From contig NZ_JAPNKA010000001.1 in the NCBI RefSeq assembly GCF_026626635.1, positions 11,082,501 to 11,146,500 on the forward strand: 64,000 nt of DNA. The letters run 5' to 3'. Below the pieces are notes generated by a model. The model saw only the letters and a program-made list of their open reading frames with translations, did not search any database and was not told the DNA's origin. Shown here one piece after another: positions 8,858-16,908 of the stretch. The first letter of the stretch is position 1, and every line of letters begins with the position of its first letter. A program made the translations under genes and the position numbers. This DNA is from Archangium lansingense. GTDB lineage: Bacteria; Myxococcota; Myxococcia; Myxococcales; Myxococcaceae.

Positions 8858-9849
8858 GTGCCCACCGTTCCCCGGTGGGCCTTCGTCTCGGCGAACAACT
8901 CGCTCATGACCTCCTCCAGCGGCGCGTTCTCCACCGTCAGGTCCTGCACCGGCAGGTGGGAGAGGGCCCGGCTGACGGTGGTGTTGACGGCATCCTGCGG
9001 CACCTGCAGCACCGCCGTGACGTTGTCGTGCGATACCACCTTGCCCAGGGGCGCCAGGCTGTTCACGTCCACCGGCTGGTTCAGGCGCAACACCACCCGC
9101 TTCTCCGGCCGCACCCGTTGCACCAGCGCGTCCAGGCCGCCGTCGTACGACAGCAGGCCCTTGTCGATGACGATGACCCGCGGGCACAGCGCCGCCACGT
9201 CATCCATGTAGTGGCTGGTGAGGATGAGCGTGGCCCCGTTGCGCTCGTTGTAGGACTTGATGAAGGTCCGCATGATGGCCTGCATGGACACGTCCAGGCC
9301 AATGGTGGGCTCGTCCAGGAAGAGCACCTTCGGGCGGTGGATGAGCGCCGCGGCCAGCTCGCACTTCATCCGCTCGCCCAGCGAGAGCTGCCTCGCCGGC
9401 TTGCCGATGAGCTCCTCCAGCTCCAACAACGTCACCAGCTCGTCCAGCGTCTGCTTGTATTGGGCACGGGGGACGTCGTAGATGGCCCGGTTGAGCTCGA
9501 ACGTCTCGGCGGGCGGCAGGTCCCAGAGGAGCTGCTGCTTCTGCCCCATCACCAGCATGATCTTCTTGAGGAACGCATCCTCGCGGTGGCGGGGAACATG
9601 ACCATCCACTCGCACCTCACCGCTCGACGGGTGGAGCAACCCGGCGAGCACCTTGAGGGTGGTGGTCTTCCCCGCCCCGTTGGGACCGAGGAAGCCCACG
9701 CGCTCCCCGGGCTTTATCTCGAAGGAGATGCCATCCACCGCCTTCACGGAGGTGTAGGTCCGGTGGAAGACGGAGCGGAGGGCGGCCTTGAGGCCAGGCG
9801 GGCGCTTGTGGACCTGGTAGTGCTTGCGCAGGTCTCGGACGGAAATCAT
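8854..9849 (-). CDS. ABC transporter ATP-binding protein (ABC-2 exporter)
   Basis: 331 residues. Walker A GPNGAGKTTT (about 54-63), Q-loop region VMGQKQQLLWDL, signature LSLGERMKCELA, Walker B VLFLDEPTIGLD and the switch His in LILTSHYMDD. The N-terminal KRPPGLKAALRSVFHRTYTSVKAVDGISF insertion and the C-terminal domain after the switch match the COG4586 class, which pairs with two ABC-2 permeases. It is the first gene of the minus-strand operon and should energise export. A methyltransferase gene starts divergently about 60 bp away. Confidence 0.92.
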   Translation of the reverse strand: MISVRDLRKHYQVHKRPPGLKAALRSVFHRTYTSVKAVDGISFEIKPGERVGFLGPNGAGKTTTLKVLAGLLHPSSGEVRVDGHVPRHREDAFLKKIMLVMGQKQQLLWDLPPAETFELNRAIYDVPRAQYKQTLDELVTLLELEELIGKPARQLSLGERMKCELAAALIHRPKVLFLDEPTIGLDVSMQAIMRTFIKSYNERNGATLILTSHYMDDVAALCPRVIVIDKGLLSYDGGLDALVQRVRPEKRVVLRLNQPVDVNSLAPLGKVVSHDNVTAVLQVPQDAVNTTVSRALSHLPVQDLTVENAPLEEVMSELFAETKAHRGTVGT

Positions 9850-9911
9850 TTGGGACGGGATTTAACGCGGTTGCCCTCAAGAGGCGACCCCTCGTTGGAA
9901 GGCAGGGTTGG

Positions 9912-11108
9912 ATGAGTGGCGCTTACGGCAAGGACTTGGAGCGGTGGATACCGCGGCTCATCGCCGTGTGGCGCGAGGCCCGGAAGCGGGGGGACGGGCC
10001 CGAGACGCGCCTGACGCCGCAGGAAGTCAAAGAGGTGGGAGCAGGGGTGAAGCAGCTCTCCCTCGGGCTGACGCGTGACCGGAAGCTGGCCGGAGCCCGG
10101 TACATGGACGACCCGAAGCTCCTGGGCGCCTACCTGCTCTTCTACTGGCCCGTGTCCTATGCCCAGGCCCGCGAGGCCCTCGGGGAGCTGCCCAACCGGC
10201 CGCGCACTGTCCTGGACCTGGGCAGCGGACCGGGCCCCATGGCCTTTGCCGCACTGGATGCCGGGGCCGCCGAGGTCACTGCGGCGGACCGGAGCAAGCC
10301 GGCGTTGACGCTTGCCCGGGAGCTCGCGGCGGAGGCGGGCGAGGCGCTCGCCACCCGGGAGTGGGATCCCACGCGTAAGGCGGCTCCACCCGAGGGCAAG
10401 TACGACCTGATCACCATGGGACATGTCCTCAATGAGCTGTACGGCTCAGGGGACGAGGCGGTGAAGCCACGTGCGGCGCTGCTGGAGCAGGCACTGGCAC
10501 AGGTGAAACCGGGCGGAAGCCTGCTGGTGCTGGAGCCGGCGCTGCGCGAGACGTCCCGGCTGCTGCTGAAGGTGCGGGACGAGATGGTGGAGAAGGGCTA
10601 CGCCATCCGCGCGCCGTGCATGTACCGAGGCGCGTGCCCGGCACTGGTGAAGGAGAGCGACTGGTGCCACGCGGAGCGCGACTGGCCGATGCCCAAGGTG
10701 GTGGAGGAGATCGCCCGGGCGGCGGGGCTCCACAAGGAGTCGCTGAAGATGAGCTACCTGATGCTGGCGCCCAAGGGCGAGGGCTGGCCAGAGCCGAGAC
10801 CGGAGCGGCTGTTCCGCATCGTGTCCGAGTCGCTCGAGGGCAAGGGGCGGCAGCGATTCATCGGCTGTGGACCCGAGGGCCGCATGGGGCTGGCGATGCA
10901 GGAGAAGCACCGCACGGAGAAGAACGAGCGCTTCTTCAAGCTGCACCGAGGCGACGTCATCTCGGTGACGAACACGGAGGCAAAGGGAGACGGGCTCGCG
11001 CTGGACGACACCTCGGAGGTGAAGGTGGTGGCCTACGCGGGCAAGGGAGTCCCACCTGCGCCCCCTCCCCCTCTCCCCTCGGGAGAGGGAAAGGGTGAGG
11101 GTAGCTGA
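9912..11108 (+). CDS. Rsm22-family small-subunit ribosomal methyltransferase-like protein
   Basis: 398 residues. SAM-binding motif I is VLDLGSGPGPMAF, followed by AADRSKPAL and YDLITMGHVLNELY. The Cys/His cluster CMYRGACPALVKESDWCH is typical of Rsm22 (COG5459) proteins, where the cysteines are thought to bind an iron-sulfur cluster. The mitochondrial homologue METTL17 aids small-subunit assembly; the bacterial role is less clear. The last 15 or so residues (PPPPLPSGEGKGEGS) are encoded by a palindromic REP-like repeat, so the natural C-terminus has been replaced or extended. It stands alone, divergent from the ABC operon. Confidence 0.82.
   Translation: MSGAYGKDLERWIPRLIAVWREARKRGDGPETRLTPQEVKEVGAGVKQLSLGLTRDRKLAGARYMDDPKLLGAYLLFYWPVSYAQAREALGELPNRPRTVLDLGSGPGPMAFAALDAGAAEVTAADRSKPALTLARELAAEAGEALATREWDPTRKAAPPEGKYDLITMGHVLNELYGSGDEAVKPRAALLEQALAQVKPGGSLLVLEPALRETSRLLLKVRDEMVEKGYAIRAPCMYRGACPALVKESDWCHAERDWPMPKVVEEIARAAGLHKESLKMSYLMLAPKGEGWPEPRPERLFRIVSESLEGKGRQRFIGCGPEGRMGLAMQEKHRTEKNERFFKLHRGDVISVTNTEAKGDGLALDDTSEVKVVAYAGKGVPPAPPPPLPSGEGKGEGS
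11062..11102. repeat. Palindromic REP-like repeat, copy 4, inside the 3' end of a gene
   Basis: CCCTCCCCCTCTCCCCTCGGGAGAGGGAAAGGGTGAGGGT overlaps the last codons of the Rsm22-like gene. The CCCTCTCCC/GGGAGAGGG core is a perfect hairpin and GGGTGAGGGT is the right border. It is both coding and potentially a terminator-like structure for that gene. Confidence 0.6.
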
Positions 11109-11151
11109 ACCCCAGGTTCCCACCTGGAAGCGGACCCGTGCCTCCAGGGCC

Positions 11152-11352
11152 CTACTTCAAGGGAACGGAGGCCGCTCCGTTGAGCAGCAGGCTGCGCATG
11201 AAGCGGAAGGCGAGCACGCTCTCCCGAGTGCTCTCCCGAATGGAACCGAGGAGGGCCTGGGCGAGCAGGCCAGTCTCGACGCGCAGCAGCTTCAGGGCAC
11301 TCGGCGTGGGGCCGTCGGTGCGAGGGGGATTCAAGAGGGACGCGACGTTCAT
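11152..11352 (-). CDS. Small hypothetical protein
   Basis: 66 residues from the ATG at 11352 (MNVASLLNPPRTDG...). Codon third positions are mostly G or C as in neighbouring genes, and the sequence is a plausible amphipathic helical protein (ALKLLRVETGLLAQALLGS). A purine-rich stretch (GGAGGGGGGAGAG) lies about 10-20 bases upstream. I do not recognise the family, and the reading frame could still be chance in such GC-rich DNA. It lies between the convergent Rsm22-like gene and the outer-membrane-like protein gene, and fills what would otherwise be a 330-bp gap. Confidence 0.5.
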   Translation of the reverse strand: MNVASLLNPPRTDGPTPSALKLLRVETGLLAQALLGSIRESTRESVLAFRFMRSLLLNGAASVPLK

Positions 11353-11439
11353 GGGCTCTACTCTCCCCCCTCCATGCGAAGGCCGTGTTGCACGCCGGTG
11401 AATCCTGGGTGACGTCTCGCCCCCACCCGGAGGCAGGGC

Positions 11440-12252
11440 TCAGATGGCCAGCCCGAACGAGACGTAGGGACCGGGCAGCACGTCGCGGTGGGCGACACCA
11501 TCGACCCAACCCGCGTCGTCCAACATCAGCACCCGCATGCCACCGCGCAGGGCGAACATGTGCCAGGCGCCCAGGTACCACACCATGCCGCCCGCGGCAT
11601 CGAGCTGGCGGTGGGGCCAGGGAGTGAGCTGCACTCTGGCCTCCAGGGACAGGGAGCGCAGCAGGTACAGCTCGGACGAGAGTCCCACGCTGGGGCCGAC
11701 GAAGGTGACGTCCGGGGCCTTGGCAACGGACACGCCTCCCTCCAACCGCAGCCGCCCCATCCGCCCCGTCAAGGCAGCGAACGACAGGTGCAGCTCCGTC
11801 ACGGAGATGTTGTCCGTGTCTCCGCTCCCATCATCCGCCTTCAGCGTGAGCCCGCTCGTCCGCAGGAAGCCACCGAACCGCTCGCCTTCCACGCCCAGAT
11901 GCAGGCCCACTCCCGCGCCCTCCCGCATGACCTGGGCGTCGAGCCCTAGGGTGAAATTCCGATGGCGGCGCGATGCGAATCGCGACTCGCTCCAGAAAGA
12001 GTGCGAAGGCCGGGACGTCACATAGGAGCGTGAAGGCCTCGACCGATAAAACACAGGAGAGTCGTCGTGCCCGGATCCGCTGGAGCCAGAGCCCCTCCCC
12101 ACTGGGGTGGCATCATGGACTCGCGAGTCCGACTCCTCCTCCGTGTCCTCCGAGGAGTTCGAGCGCTTGCCGAAGCGAGCCTCCGCGGAGGCGGAGACGA
12201 GCAACACCCCGACGAGCAGGGCACACGACATGACACGGAAGAGCGAGGACAT
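11440..12252 (-). CDS. Secreted hypothetical protein, probable outer-membrane beta-barrel
   Basis: 270 residues. A signal peptide (MSSLFRVMSCALLVGVLLVSASAEA) is followed by a Ser/Asp/Glu-rich low-complexity segment (about 30-95) and then by alternating hydrophobic strands to the end (NFTLGLDAQVMREGAGVGLHLGVEG..., closing GPYVSFGLAI with a terminal hydrophobic residue). That pattern fits a small outer-membrane beta-barrel. No family is recognised. It reads downstream of the M20 peptidase on the same strand with only about 70 bp between them, though in the opposite functional class. Confidence 0.65.
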   Translation of the reverse strand: MSSLFRVMSCALLVGVLLVSASAEARFGKRSNSSEDTEEESDSRVHDATPVGRGSGSSGSGHDDSPVFYRSRPSRSYVTSRPSHSFWSESRFASRRHRNFTLGLDAQVMREGAGVGLHLGVEGERFGGFLRTSGLTLKADDGSGDTDNISVTELHLSFAALTGRMGRLRLEGGVSVAKAPDVTFVGPSVGLSSELYLLRSLSLEARVQLTPWPHRQLDAAGGMVWYLGAWHMFALRGGMRVLMLDDAGWVDGVAHRDVLPGPYVSFGLAI

Positions 12253-12319
12253 GGGCAGTTCCCGATGAGCGAACGACTCACCGCCTCCGACGGGACTGCC
12301 CCTCCGGTATTCAACCTGC

Positions 12320-13705
12320 CTACTTCAAATCCTTCGCCAGCTCCTCGTACAGGTGGATGGCGCTGCGCACCGCTTTCTCGTAGTCGCCCAGGTGCAGGCT
12401 CTCGTTCTCCGAGTGCGCGTTCGTGTACGGGTCCTCCACGCCAATGAGCAGCGCTGGCACACCACCCAGCTCCTTGGCGAACGGCTCCACGAACGGAATC
12501 GACGCACCGCATCCAATGGCCACCGGCTCCGTCCCGTAGCCTTTGCGCAGCGCGCGAAACGCCGCCTGGAAGGCCGGGTGCGAAATATCCGTGAACCACG
12601 GGCCTGCCGGCGGGTCTGCCTTGATGTGAAGCTCCAGCCCCCAGGGCACCACCTTCTTCAGGTGCTCCACCAGCCGCCGCTGTACGTCCTGGGCATCCAT
12701 GTCGGGAACGATGCGGATGCCCACGCGTGCCCAGGCCGTGTCGCAGATGATGTTGCGCGCGTCCTTGCGGCTGCTGGCCTGGATGGCGTTGATGGCCAGC
12801 GCCGGCTGCCGCCAGTTCATCTCCCACGGGTGGCGACCTCCCAAGAGTTGCGCCCCCGGCACCATCCCCACCTGCTTCTTGAAGTACTCCGCGTCACCCG
12901 GCAGCGACTGGATGCTCTTGCGCTCGGCCTCGCTCAGCGGACGCACCTGCTCATAGATGCCCTCGATGGCGATGCTCCCGTCCGGGTTCGTCAGCGTCGC
13001 CAGCATCCGGCACAGCGCCATCACCGGGTCGGGCACCGGCCCGCCCCACATGCCCGAGTGCACCGCCTGCCGCAGCGCGCGCACCTCCACGTCCACCGTC
13101 ACCAGTCCACGCAGCGCCGTGGTGATGGACGGCAACCCCGTCTCGAAGTTCGTGGTGTCCGTCAGCACGATGGCATCCGCCTTCAGCAGCGCCTTGTGCT
13201 TCTGCAGGAACGTCTCGAGGTGTTCGCTGCCCACCTCTTCCTCGCCCTCGATGACGACCTTCACGTTGAGCGGCAGCGCACCCGCGCCCTTCAGCCACGC
13301 CTCCACCGCCGAGGTGTGCACCACGATGCCGGCCTTGTCGTCCGCCGAGCCTCGTCCATACAGGCGCCCATCTCTCACCTGCGGCTCGAACGGCGGGCTC
13401 TTCCACGCCGCCTCGTCTCCTGCTGGCTGTACGTCATGGTGCGCATACAGCAACAAAGTGGGTTTGCCAGGAGCCTTCAGAACCTCGCCATACACATACG
13501 GATGTGCGCCTTCGAGCTCCAAAAGCTGCACATTTTCGAAGCCACGCGACTTCAACAGTCTCGCTGTGGCTTCTGCACTCGCACGCACATGCGCTGGGTC
13601 AAACCCATCGAATGAGACGCTGGGAATTCGCACCAACTGCTTCAAATCTTCGAGGTAGCTGTTCTTCTGAGATTCGAAATGAGCCAGGGCTTTGTCAGTG
13701 GACAT
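12320..13705 (-). CDS. M20-family metallopeptidase (dipeptidase)
   Basis: 461 residues from the ATG at 13705 (MSTDKALAHFESQKNSYLED); about 38 upstream codons are open but unlike the family. Metal ligands and catalytic residues are in place: YAHHDVQPAGD (about 88-97), GRGSADDKAG (about 118-127), IEGEEEVGS (catalytic Glu), TDTTNFETG, and HSENESL near the C-terminus. The bacterial dimerisation (lid) domain lies in the middle. This is the CNDP-like dipeptidase branch of M20, which cleaves dipeptides with two bound divalent metals in the cytoplasm. It is divergent from a lone receiver gene 145 bp away. Confidence 0.92.
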   Translation of the reverse strand: MSTDKALAHFESQKNSYLEDLKQLVRIPSVSFDGFDPAHVRASAEATARLLKSRGFENVQLLELEGAHPYVYGEVLKAPGKPTLLLYAHHDVQPAGDEAAWKSPPFEPQVRDGRLYGRGSADDKAGIVVHTSAVEAWLKGAGALPLNVKVVIEGEEEVGSEHLETFLQKHKALLKADAIVLTDTTNFETGLPSITTALRGLVTVDVEVRALRQAVHSGMWGGPVPDPVMALCRMLATLTNPDGSIAIEGIYEQVRPLSEAERKSIQSLPGDAEYFKKQVGMVPGAQLLGGRHPWEMNWRQPALAINAIQASSRKDARNIICDTAWARVGIRIVPDMDAQDVQRRLVEHLKKVVPWGLELHIKADPPAGPWFTDISHPAFQAAFRALRKGYGTEPVAIGCGASIPFVEPFAKELGGVPALLIGVEDPYTNAHSENESLHLGDYEKAVRSAIHLYEELAKDLK

Positions 13706-13850
13706 GGCCCCCTCACTTACTCCAAAAGCAGTCAGTACCGTGGAGCACTCGTCGACTTCCCGTCCATCCTCTTTCACGCTGCGTTCATCGATGCACGGCC
13801 TTCCAGGTTGCGCGGGCATTCAAGAGCCATTCGGCTTATCATTCACGAGC

Positions 13851-14222
13851 ATGTCCACTCCGACTCTTCTGCTGGTCGATGATGATCGGTTCGTCCGCAG
13901 CCTCCTCAAGGATGCCATCCAAGAGAGCGGCCTCGAGGTGAGGCTCCTCGAGGCGTCGGATGGACAGGAGGGACTCGAGGTGGCGGCGCGCGAGCGTCCC
14001 GCGGTGATGTTGCTGGACCTCTTCATGCCCCGACGCAGCGGGCTGGAGGTGCTCGCAGCCCTCAAGGACTCGTCTCCCGACACGCGGGTGCTCATCATCA
14101 GCAGCATGGATGCCGAGCCCGTGGTGGAGCAGGCGATGTCCGCCGGCGCCGTGGGCTTCGTGGGCAAGCCCTTCCATCCGCTGGAGATCGCCCTCGCTGT
14201 CCGCCAGGCCCTGGCCCACTGA
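13851..14222 (+). CDS. Single-domain response regulator (CheY-like receiver)
   Basis: 123 residues from ATG 13851 (MSTPTLLLVDDDRFVRSLL); the frame is open upstream but there the reading is unlike a receiver. Acidic triad DDD at 10-12, phosphoacceptor Asp near 56 (MLLDLFMPRRSG), conserved Thr/Ser position in LIISSMD and Lys in VGKPFHPLE. There is no output domain, so it acts by protein contact. The next gene begins about 20 bases downstream on the same strand, so the receiver and the GYF/PilZ protein probably form one operon. Confidence 0.88.
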   Translation: MSTPTLLLVDDDRFVRSLLKDAIQESGLEVRLLEASDGQEGLEVAARERPAVMLLDLFMPRRSGLEVLAALKDSSPDTRVLIISSMDAEPVVEQAMSAGAVGFVGKPFHPLEIALAVRQALAH

Positions 14223-14241
14223 TCCCTCACGAGGTGACCGC

Positions 14242-15123
14242 GTGTCGACGAATTATTGGATCGGAGATTCCATCGGTCGCGTGCTGGGGCCCCTGACGCT
14301 CCAGTCGCTGCGCGAGCTGATCGGCTCGGGGCGGCTCAAGGCTGTCACCCGCGCCTCTCGCGACGGCTCCTCGTGGGAGCCTATCGAGCATTTCAACGAG
14401 GTGAAGGATCTGCTGGGCGCGCTCAAGGCCAACCCGGCCGCCGAGGTCCAGCAGGCCGAGCGGCTGCGCCAGCAGGTGCGCCAGATGCAGGGACTGCCGG
14501 CCCACCAGCTCTTCGGCGTGAAGCCGGACGCGCCGATGGAGGAGCTGCGCGGCGCCTTCTTCCGCCTGGCGAAGCGCTACTCACCCGAGCATCAGGGGCC
14601 TGACACCCACCCCGAGCTGCGCAAGGCGCACGCCGAGGTCTTCGAGCTGCTCGCGCGCCGCATGCGCGAGGCCGAGGCCCAGCAGGCGCCCGCCCGCGCG
14701 CCCAACGCGGCGGCCCGCCCCGGCCAGCAGCAGCAGGCCCAGGGCTACACCTACTCGGCCGAGGAGTTCGTCGGGTTGCAGCAGACGCGCAACGACCGGC
14801 TCCAGGTGGATGTGAAGGTGAGCACGCGCACCGCGGGCATCTTCACGGATCACCGCATCATCAACCTCCAGTCCGGAGGCCTCTTCATCCCCACCGACAA
14901 GCCGCTGAGGCTGGGGATGCGTGTGGATCTGGTGCTCAACTTCGAGCAGCAGCAGCGGCAGATCAAACTGCGCAGCTCCGTCATCTGGGAGTACACCTTG
15001 GATGACGGCAAGCAGCCGCGCGGCTATGGCCTGGGCCTGGCGGACCTGCGACCGGAGGAGCGCTCGTTCATCGACGAGTTCCTCCGCGGCAACCGCACCG
15101 GGGCGCCTACAACATCCCGCTGA
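14242..15123 (+). CDS. GYF-like / J-domain-like / PilZ fusion protein
   Basis: 293 residues from GTG 14242, preceded by the ribosome site GAGGTG at a good distance; longer upstream frames run back through the receiver gene. Three parts are visible: residues about 3-55 resemble GYF_2 (YWIGDSIGRVLGPLTLQSLR); about 85-140 resemble a DnaJ J-domain (HQLFGVKPDAPMEELRGAFF) but without the HPD tripeptide (YSPEHQGPD instead); and about 185-290 is a PilZ domain of the myxobacterial TIGR02266 type (STRTAGIFTDHRIINLQSGG). PilZ domains often bind cyclic di-GMP. It follows a lone receiver, so both may belong to one signalling pathway; its role is unknown. Confidence 0.75.
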   Translation: MSTNYWIGDSIGRVLGPLTLQSLRELIGSGRLKAVTRASRDGSSWEPIEHFNEVKDLLGALKANPAAEVQQAERLRQQVRQMQGLPAHQLFGVKPDAPMEELRGAFFRLAKRYSPEHQGPDTHPELRKAHAEVFELLARRMREAEAQQAPARAPNAAARPGQQQQAQGYTYSAEEFVGLQQTRNDRLQVDVKVSTRTAGIFTDHRIINLQSGGLFIPTDKPLRLGMRVDLVLNFEQQQRQIKLRSSVIWEYTLDDGKQPRGYGLGLADLRPEERSFIDEFLRGNRTGAPTTSR

Positions 15124-15223
15124 GGAAGACCGCGGCCAGCACGAAATAGGCGGCAACCACCACCACCACCGCCTTCAGTTCCAGCCCGTCCGGATTCGTC
15201 ACGTTGGCGAAGCGCATGTGCAT
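15107..15223 (-). CDS. Candidate 38-residue single-pass membrane protein
   Basis: Below the usual size cut-off. From ATG 15223 the product reads MHMRFANVTNPDGLELK followed by a hydrophobic helix AVVVVVAAYFVLAAVFLSGM and ends at TAG 15107. A G-rich ribosome site (GGGGGGAA) lies immediately upstream. The soluble head followed by one clean transmembrane helix, good codon usage and the ribosome site argue that it is real. The end overlaps the 3' end of the PilZ gene by 17 bases, convergently. I do not recognise it. Confidence 0.45.
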   Translation of the reverse strand: MHMRFANVTNPDGLELKAVVVVVAAYFVLAAVFLSGML

Positions 15224-15291
15224 TTCCCCCGTCTTGCCCTACGCTCTGGTCTACGGAGCACAGCGGGAGTGATTGCATCCGGGAGGAAGCC

Positions 15292-16908
15292 GTGTCCGAT
15301 ATGGCGGAGTACCGACCGCTCGAAGGTCTCCCCGCTCCAGCCATGGTGGTCCGCGGGGACAAGGTGGTCTACGCCAATCCGGCGATGCTGACGCTGCTGG
15401 GTGTCGGACTCGAGGAGGTGCGTGCCACCACGAGCACGGAGCTGATGGCCCGCTTCGCGCCCGCGGATCGCTCATGGCTGGCGCTGATGCACGAGGAGTA
15501 CACGCGCGGGGAAGGCGCTCCCGAGTCCGTGTGGCTGCGCGTACGCGGAGCAGGAGGCCAGGAACGGACCTGGTACATGCGCCGGGGCCCTGGAGTGCGG
15601 CCCGAGGACACGCTGCTGATGTTCCTCGACGCCGAGGGCGAGGCCAGCATGCGGCGGCTCACCGAGGCGCTCGTGCAGGCTTCCGGTGAGCTGGTGCGCT
15701 GCCGTGACGAGCAGAGCGTGCTGGAGACGGCCGTGGAGGCCATCCACCAACAGGGCTTCTTCGTCACGGTCCTGCTGCTCGAGGGGGAGGCAGTCGTCCA
15801 TGGGCCGATGCGGCAGGACCCCGCCCAGGTGGCCGCCGGAGAGCTGCTCTACAGAAAACCCATTCACGAGGTGCGCTTTCCGCGCTCCAGCCTGCCCCAC
15901 ATCGAGGAGGTGCTCACCCAGCGCAAGGCGGCCTTCCATCAGGATCTGCTCCGGTCGCTGGAGAACTTCCACCCCTCGGAGCTGCTGGCACAGATGCGGC
16001 GCGCCTACCCCATCGTCCGGGGCCTGGACGCGCCCATCTTCGTGGAGGGAGCGCCCTATGGCGTGCTGTCCGTCCAGGGCGAGACGCTGACGCCGACGAG
16101 CGCGGCCACGCTGGAGCTGTTCGCGCGGCAGGTGGGCGGAGCGCTGGAGAACGTGCGCCACCACCGGCTCGCCGCCTCCCGGCTGGCCGAGCTGTCGCGG
16201 CTGCAGTCGGAGCTGGTGGCCCAGGAGCGGCTGACGGTGCTCGGTGAGGCCGCGGGCGTGGTGGCCCACGAGGTGCGCAACCCGCTGGGCTCCATCCTCA
16301 ACGCGGTGGCGGTGCTGAAGCGGGACAAGCTGGGCCCCGTTGGCACCAGCGCGGTGGAGATGCTGGAGGAGGAGGCCACGCGGCTGGACGCAATGGTGCG
16401 CGACCTGCTGGACGTGGTGCGTCCGCTGGAGCCCCGGCCGCGCCCGCTGCATCCGGGTGAGCTGGCCCGACGCACGCTGGAGCTCTTCCACGAGCGGCGC
16501 CAGCTCGGCACCGTGCGGGTGACAGTGGACGAGGCGCCCAGCCTGCCCACGCTCCACGCGGACGAGACGCTGTTGCAGCTCGCGCTGGAGAACCTGTTGC
16601 GCAACGCAGTGCAGGCCTCGCCCCCTGGAGGGCAAGTGCGCGTGGCGGTGGAGAGCGTGCCCGAGGGCCTCTGTCTCACCGTGGAGGATGAGGGCCCCGG
16701 CGTCTCATCGGGAGATGCCCAGCGCATCTTCGAGCCCTTCTTCACCACGCGCACCACGGGCACGGGCCTGGGCCTGGCCGTGGTGAGGCGGGTGGTGGTT
16801 GCGCATGGAGGCACGGTGTCGGTGGGCCAGCGGCCCGGAGGCGGCGCGCGCTTCGAGCTGCGGCTACCGCTCCAGGTAGAGCCCCGGCCTCTTCCGCCCA
16901 CTCGCTAG
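15292..16908 (+). CDS. Soluble PAS-GAF sensor histidine kinase
   Basis: 538 residues from GTG 15292 with a strong ribosome site (GGGAGGAAG). No membrane segment. Residues about 8-125 read as a PAS domain (MVVRGDKVVYANPAMLTLLG), about 130-300 as a GAF domain (GELVRCRDEQSVLETAVEAI onward). The kinase core follows: HisKA motif VVAHEVRNPLGSILNAV with His near 326, then N box LENLLRNAVQAS, G1 VEDEGPGV, F box FEPFFTTRTTGTGLGLAVV. This NtrB-like architecture phosphorylates a response regulator; no cognate regulator is adjacent downstream, but the lone receiver at 13851 is two genes upstream and could be a partner. Confidence 0.9.
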   Translation: MSDMAEYRPLEGLPAPAMVVRGDKVVYANPAMLTLLGVGLEEVRATTSTELMARFAPADRSWLALMHEEYTRGEGAPESVWLRVRGAGGQERTWYMRRGPGVRPEDTLLMFLDAEGEASMRRLTEALVQASGELVRCRDEQSVLETAVEAIHQQGFFVTVLLLEGEAVVHGPMRQDPAQVAAGELLYRKPIHEVRFPRSSLPHIEEVLTQRKAAFHQDLLRSLENFHPSELLAQMRRAYPIVRGLDAPIFVEGAPYGVLSVQGETLTPTSAATLELFARQVGGALENVRHHRLAASRLAELSRLQSELVAQERLTVLGEAAGVVAHEVRNPLGSILNAVAVLKRDKLGPVGTSAVEMLEEEATRLDAMVRDLLDVVRPLEPRPRPLHPGELARRTLELFHERRQLGTVRVTVDEAPSLPTLHADETLLQLALENLLRNAVQASPPGGQVRVAVESVPEGLCLTVEDEGPGVSSGDAQRIFEPFFTTRTTGTGLGLAVVRRVVVAHGGTVSVGQRPGGGARFELRLPLQVEPRPLPPTR

